Assembly: GCA_003353825.1 (NCBI GenBank) | Contig: PIVW01000216.1 | Location: 1-9,268 of the forward strand | From: Chloroflexota bacterium | GTDB taxonomy: Bacteria; Chloroflexota; Anaerolineae; J102 | Direction: 5' to 3' | Length of the DNA stretch: 9,268 bases | Shown here: positions 6,429 through 9,268 of the stretch, in pieces | Layout: each line of letters starts with the position of its first letter | Position numbering within the stretch: position 1 is the stretch's first letter | Made by a program: the position numbers and the translations under genes | Notes under the pieces: model-generated | Seen by the model: the letters and a program-made list of their open reading frames with translations, nothing else | What the model was told of the DNA's origin: nothing | Database searches by the model: none

Positions 6429-7139
6429 ATGATATATCAGGCAGCAGTTTTCGATTTTGATGGCACATTGCGGGAGTCAGAACCCCGTTTTATGGATGCG
6501 CTTCATGACTGTTTGCTGGAACTAGATATCGAGATCGAACCCTTTCAATGGCGTTTGACCGAGCGATGGGTACACAGATATTGGGCGCAAAGCCCCGAAT
6601 TAATTATGGATGTGGATACCTATGGCGATGGTGGTATTTGGTCTCGTTTTCTGGCACGATTGATGGAACATGCCGGACATCCGCCCCAGGAAGAGGACAT
6701 CGAAGCATTTGGTCGCCACGTGCGGGAATTCTACCAACCTGATTCTGATTTAATGCCGGGTGCGCTCGAAACACTGCAAGCCCTTGGCAAAACCGGAATC
6801 ACTCTAGGTGTGCTATCCAACCGCGAAAAACCATTTGTCGATGAGTTGGTCGCCCTGAACATCGACCCCTATTTTGATTTCACGTTAGCTGCGGGTGAAA
6901 TCGGTATCTGGAAACCTCGTCGGGAGATCTTTGATGAAGGCTTGATTCGCGCAGGTCGATTATGCGCACAAGATGTCATCTATATCGGCGATAACTATTA
7001 CGCCGATATCGTCGGCGCCCAAAACGCCGGTTGGGATGCGATCTTACTCAATGATCGGGGTGTATTTACTGACATGCCCTGCCAACAGGTCACTGAATTG
7101 CAAGATCTCTTGCAAATGCTAGATGGCAGGTTGGCATGA
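6429..7139 (+). CDS. HAD-superfamily hydrolase (subfamily IA-like phosphatase)
   Basis: A 236-residue cytosolic protein with all four haloacid-dehalogenase motifs. Motif I is FDFDGTL (nucleophile D9, acid/base D11), motif II is GVLSN (S130), motif III is WKP (K162), and motif IV is IGDNYYADIVGA (D188, D193). The ~90 residues between motif I and the start of the Rossmann repeat (about 15-108) form a helical C1 cap, as in phosphoglycolate-phosphatase- and pyrimidine-nucleotidase-like members. It should dephosphorylate a small phosphorylated metabolite by an aspartyl-phosphate intermediate with Mg2+; the substrate cannot be told from sequence. The ATG at 6429 is chosen because it directly precedes the first beta strand and follows AGGAG at 6412-6416 (a rather long 12-nt gap). 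A longer reading from TTG at 6306 adds 41 residues unlike the family. It is monocistronic and divergent from the lipoprotein operon, and its stop is 9 bp from the convergent ATPase stop. Family assignment is secure. Confidence 0.9.
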   Translation: MIYQAAVFDFDGTLRESEPRFMDALHDCLLELDIEIEPFQWRLTERWVHRYWAQSPELIMDVDTYGDGGIWSRFLARLMEHAGHPPQEEDIEAFGRHVREFYQPDSDLMPGALETLQALGKTGITLGVLSNREKPFVDELVALNIDPYFDFTLAAGEIGIWKPRREIFDEGLIRAGRLCAQDVIYIGDNYYADIVGAQNAGWDAILLNDRGVFTDMPCQQVTELQDLLQMLDGRLA

Positions 7140-7148
7140 GGCGTATAG

Positions 7149-9134
7149 CTACATTTGTGTTTCTTGTTTCCGCCTAATCCACTTGTAAAATTCTACCACG
7201 CCATAGACTGCGAGGGCAGCAGCAAAACAGATCAATAGTTCGATGGCCGCCAGTGGCTCCGTCTTAAATACGTTTTGCAGCGGCGGCACATAGAGCAGGA
7301 TCAGTTGCAACGCAACCGTTAGCAAAACGGTGCCGACCATCAAAGGGTTCGAAAATACACCAATGGTAAAGATCGATTCCCGGCTGGAACGAGTAGCTAA
7401 GGCGTTGCCCATCTGAGCGAGCACCAGGGTTGTGAATACCATCGTCTGCCAGGGGCCATCGGGATCGATGCGCCAAGAGATATAACCCAGCAGTACCGAA
7501 ACCAAGCCCATGAGCACGCCGATCCAGATGATCTGGCTGCCTAGACCACGGCTAAAGATGCTCTCTTTGGGTGGATGAGGTGGGCGTTTCATGACCCCCC
7601 TTTCGCCCGGCTCAATGGCCAATGCCAGGCCTGGTAAACCATCGGTAACCAGATTAATCCATAAGATCTGGAGGGGCAACAGGGGCAAAGGCATGCCCAA
7701 AAAAGGGCTGATCAGCATGACAAAAAGTTCACCTGCATTGCTGGACAGCGTATACTTGATGAACTTCCGCACATTGTCATACACCACGCGTCCTTCTTCG
7801 ACAGCAGCCACAATGGTGGCGAAATTGTCGTCCAACAGGACCATGTCGGCTGCTTCTTTGGAGACATCGGTGCCGGTGATACCCATGGCAACGCCGATAT
7901 CCGCTCGCTTTAGCGCCGGTGCATCATTGACACCGTCACCGGTCATTGCCGTGATATGTCCATTGTTTTGCAGCGCTTCCACGATATTCAATTTGTGCTC
8001 TGGCGCCACACGAGCGAAAACTGATACCTCTTCGACCAGAGTCTTCAACGCCTCAGGCGATGTTACGGATAGCCCTTTGCCGGTAATAACGCGCTCATCA
8101 TCTGCAATCTCCAAGTCCTCGGCAATGCGGAGGGCAGTCAGAGGATGGTCGCCTGTGATCATGATAGGCCGAATTCCTGCCGCCCGTGCTGTCTCGACCG
8201 CCCCTTTTACTTCCAGACGGGGTGGGTCCATCATCGCTATCAGGCCGACAAACACTTTCTCGGCTTCGAGATCATCATCATCGGGGATCTCAGGTGAGTC
8301 TAAAATACGAAACGTGACCCCTAACACGCGTTGGCCCTCCTTGGCTCGGCTAGCATTCGTCGCTTCGATACGTTCCACATACTTCTGATCCAGTTCCACA
8401 ATCTCGTTATCAATCAGTACGCCAGAAGCGATATCCAAAAGACTGTCCACGGCGCCTTTAGAGAGTACGACATAGGGCGCGTCCCGCCATGGCACATCCG
8501 ATGTCATAACCTCTGGGCTCATCCTGTGTACAGTTGTCATGCGTTTACGTTCAGAGGTGAATGGCACTTCTCCAACTCGAGGCCATTCGGCTTCTAAGGC
8601 AGCTTGGTCATAGCCGAGATGATTTGCAGCCAGCAATAACGCTCCCTCTGTGGGATCGCCGAGGGTGTGGACATCGTCGGAGCCGTCTGTTTTGAGAATG
8701 GCGTCGTTGCATAACGCCGCTGCCCGAATCAGGACACTGAGCGCTGTAAGATCGCCGGGGCTATCTCCATACAGTCGCGCCTGATGGAGTCGGCCTTTTC
8801 GTTTAACCAATGTCTCGATATCGACAGAGTTACCCGCAACATCGAGCATGGTAACTGTCATTTTGTTTTCGGTGAGAGTTCCAGTTTTATCTGAACAGAT
8901 CACCGTAACTGATCCCAGAGTCTCGACAGCGGGTAACTTGCGGATCAGGGCATTGCGCTTTAACAGTCGCTGCGACCCCAATGCCAATGTAATGGTGACG
9001 ACCGCCGGTAAACTCTCGGGAATGGCGGCGACCGCCAAGCTAACACCTGTCAGGAACAGCGTTTCCAAGTCGACCCCTCTGAATAAGCCGATAATCACGA
9101 CCAAAATAACGATCCCTAGCGCTACCCAGGCCAA
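7149..9134 (-). CDS. 5'-truncated P2A-type (Ca2+-like) cation-transporting ATPase, probable pseudogene
   Basis: A 661-residue frame covers the C-terminal ~70% of a P2A ATPase. It has membrane segments TM3-TM4 (about 3-20, 26-50) with the ion-site motif VAAIPESLP (E40), and the phosphorylation motif SDKTGTLT (D82). The nucleotide-binding domain has KGA (226-228), followed by DPPR (303-306), TGD (327-329) and TGDGVNDAP (398-406). TM5 has SSNAGE (N466, E469) and TM6 has NLVTDGLP (N494, T497, D498). By alignment from memory to SERCA, residues of Ca site II are kept, while the TM8 Glu is Gln (Q574), as in many one-site pumps. TM1, TM2 and the actuator domain with its TGE loop, normally about 250-270 residues, are missing. 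The frame is open only to a TGA at 9150-9152; conserved-looking sequence (DLGKSLAW) stops there. The TTG start at 9134 lacks a ribosome site. A pump without the actuator domain should not cycle, so this is probably a dead 3' fragment. Confidence 0.85.
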   Translation of the reverse strand: MAWVALGIVILVVIIGLFRGVDLETLFLTGVSLAVAAIPESLPAVVTITLALGSQRLLKRNALIRKLPAVETLGSVTVICSDKTGTLTENKMTVTMLDVAGNSVDIETLVKRKGRLHQARLYGDSPGDLTALSVLIRAAALCNDAILKTDGSDDVHTLGDPTEGALLLAANHLGYDQAALEAEWPRVGEVPFTSERKRMTTVHRMSPEVMTSDVPWRDAPYVVLSKGAVDSLLDIASGVLIDNEIVELDQKYVERIEATNASRAKEGQRVLGVTFRILDSPEIPDDDDLEAEKVFVGLIAMMDPPRLEVKGAVETARAAGIRPIMITGDHPLTALRIAEDLEIADDERVITGKGLSVTSPEALKTLVEEVSVFARVAPEHKLNIVEALQNNGHITAMTGDGVNDAPALKRADIGVAMGITGTDVSKEAADMVLLDDNFATIVAAVEEGRVVYDNVRKFIKYTLSSNAGELFVMLISPFLGMPLPLLPLQILWINLVTDGLPGLALAIEPGERGVMKRPPHPPKESIFSRGLGSQIIWIGVLMGLVSVLLGYISWRIDPDGPWQTMVFTTLVLAQMGNALATRSSRESIFTIGVFSNPLMVGTVLLTVALQLILLYVPPLQNVFKTEPLAAIELLICFAAALAVYGVVEFYKWIRRKQETQM

Positions 9135-9150
9135 AGACTTACCCAGATCT

Positions 9151-9205
9151 CAATACCTTCGCCATTTTGAGGGAATATGCCTAAGTTGCAGCCTACAATA
9201 CCTTC
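9151..9205. repeat. Pair of 10-bp direct repeats at the ATPase truncation junction
   Basis: CAATACCTTC occurs at 9151-9160 and again at 9196-9205, 45 bp apart. The first copy begins one base inside the stop codon (9150-9152) that ends the ATPase frame. The segment between them is non-coding in all frames I checked. The placement suggests either a small repeated or mobile sequence inserted in the ATPase gene, or the scar of a recombination event. It is too short to classify. Confidence 0.4.
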
Positions 9206-9237
9206 AGCGTGGCAAATTCAAATAATTTATGATTTTC

Positions 9238-9268
9238 TCAGGATTCCTCCTGAATTTCCTTGAATTTC
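9238..9268. repeat. Small hairpin and tandem 10-bp repeat at the right edge
   Basis: TCAGGA (9238-9243) and TCCTGA (9248-9253) form a perfect 6-bp inverted repeat with a 4-nt loop. It overlaps the start of a 10-bp tandem repeat, TGAATTTCCT (9251-9260) followed by TGAATTTC (9261-9268), cut by the window edge. It could continue as a longer repeat outside. No coding frame covers it, and no function can be named. Confidence 0.3.

Noticed and set aside
6193..6468. 91-codon minus-strand frame upstream of the lipoprotein operon
   Set aside because: It covers the candidate promoter and ribosome site of the HAD gene and its 5' end, and the translation resembles no family; regulatory sequence is the better reading.
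7137..7151. Bidirectional terminator between the convergent HAD and ATPase genes
   Set aside because: The gap is only 9 bp, and I see no stem-loop with a T-run in or next to it.
7591..8388. 265-codon plus-strand open frame
   Set aside because: It lies wholly antisense to the conserved P-type ATPase, is Ser/Arg/Thr-rich and shows no domain; it is a shadow of the real gene.

Overview
The window looks like a stretch of a bacterial chromosome of moderate G+C content, with two well-preserved gene blocks between eroded, rearranged ends. The lineage is an inference. The paired CapA-like lipoproteins, with a periplasmic-binding-like N-terminal half, P/T/E-rich linkers after the lipobox and a YGLGNLFFDQ signature, match what I remember of Chloroflexota (Anaerolineae/Caldilineae-like) genomes. 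No marker gene is present to prove this.

Left end (1-1503): A low-confidence open frame runs off the left edge on the minus strand (1-274), followed by about 330 bases without a recognisable gene. Next is a decayed integrase-type transposase (613-1329, minus). It has lost its N-terminal half and carries Lys where the third catalytic acid (Glu) is expected. A short minus-strand frame (1322-1507) overlaps the end of the next gene by four bases (GTGA). It could be the stump of a third operon gene broken by the rearrangement.

Centre (1504-6075, minus): Two tandem paralogous lipoprotein genes probably form one transcription unit, 6075->4324 and then 4269->1504, with 54 bp between them that hold a 13-bp-arm hairpin. 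Both encode a lipobox signal peptide, a low-complexity linker, a periplasmic-binding-protein-like domain and a CapA-like (PGA_cap) metallophosphatase fold. In both, several canonical metal ligands are replaced. The downstream copy has gained a complete M23 (LytM) peptidase domain and a C-terminal carboxypeptidase-regulatory-like beta domain. Together they suggest a surface-anchored cell-envelope module: a paired binding/CapA-like unit with a murein-hydrolase arm on one member. This is the most unusual part of the window.

Right (6076-9268): A 353-bp divergent intergenic region holds four TGTGGT/ACCACA hexamers and a good sigma70-like promoter. It leads to a HAD-superfamily phosphatase (6429-7139, plus). 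Convergent to that gene, 9 bp away, is a P2A-type (Ca2+-like) cation ATPase (7149-9134, minus) whose whole 5' part (TM1-TM2 and actuator domain) is missing. Its reading frame stops at a TGA at 9150-9152, exactly where non-coding repeat-rich sequence begins. This marks a second rearrangement junction.
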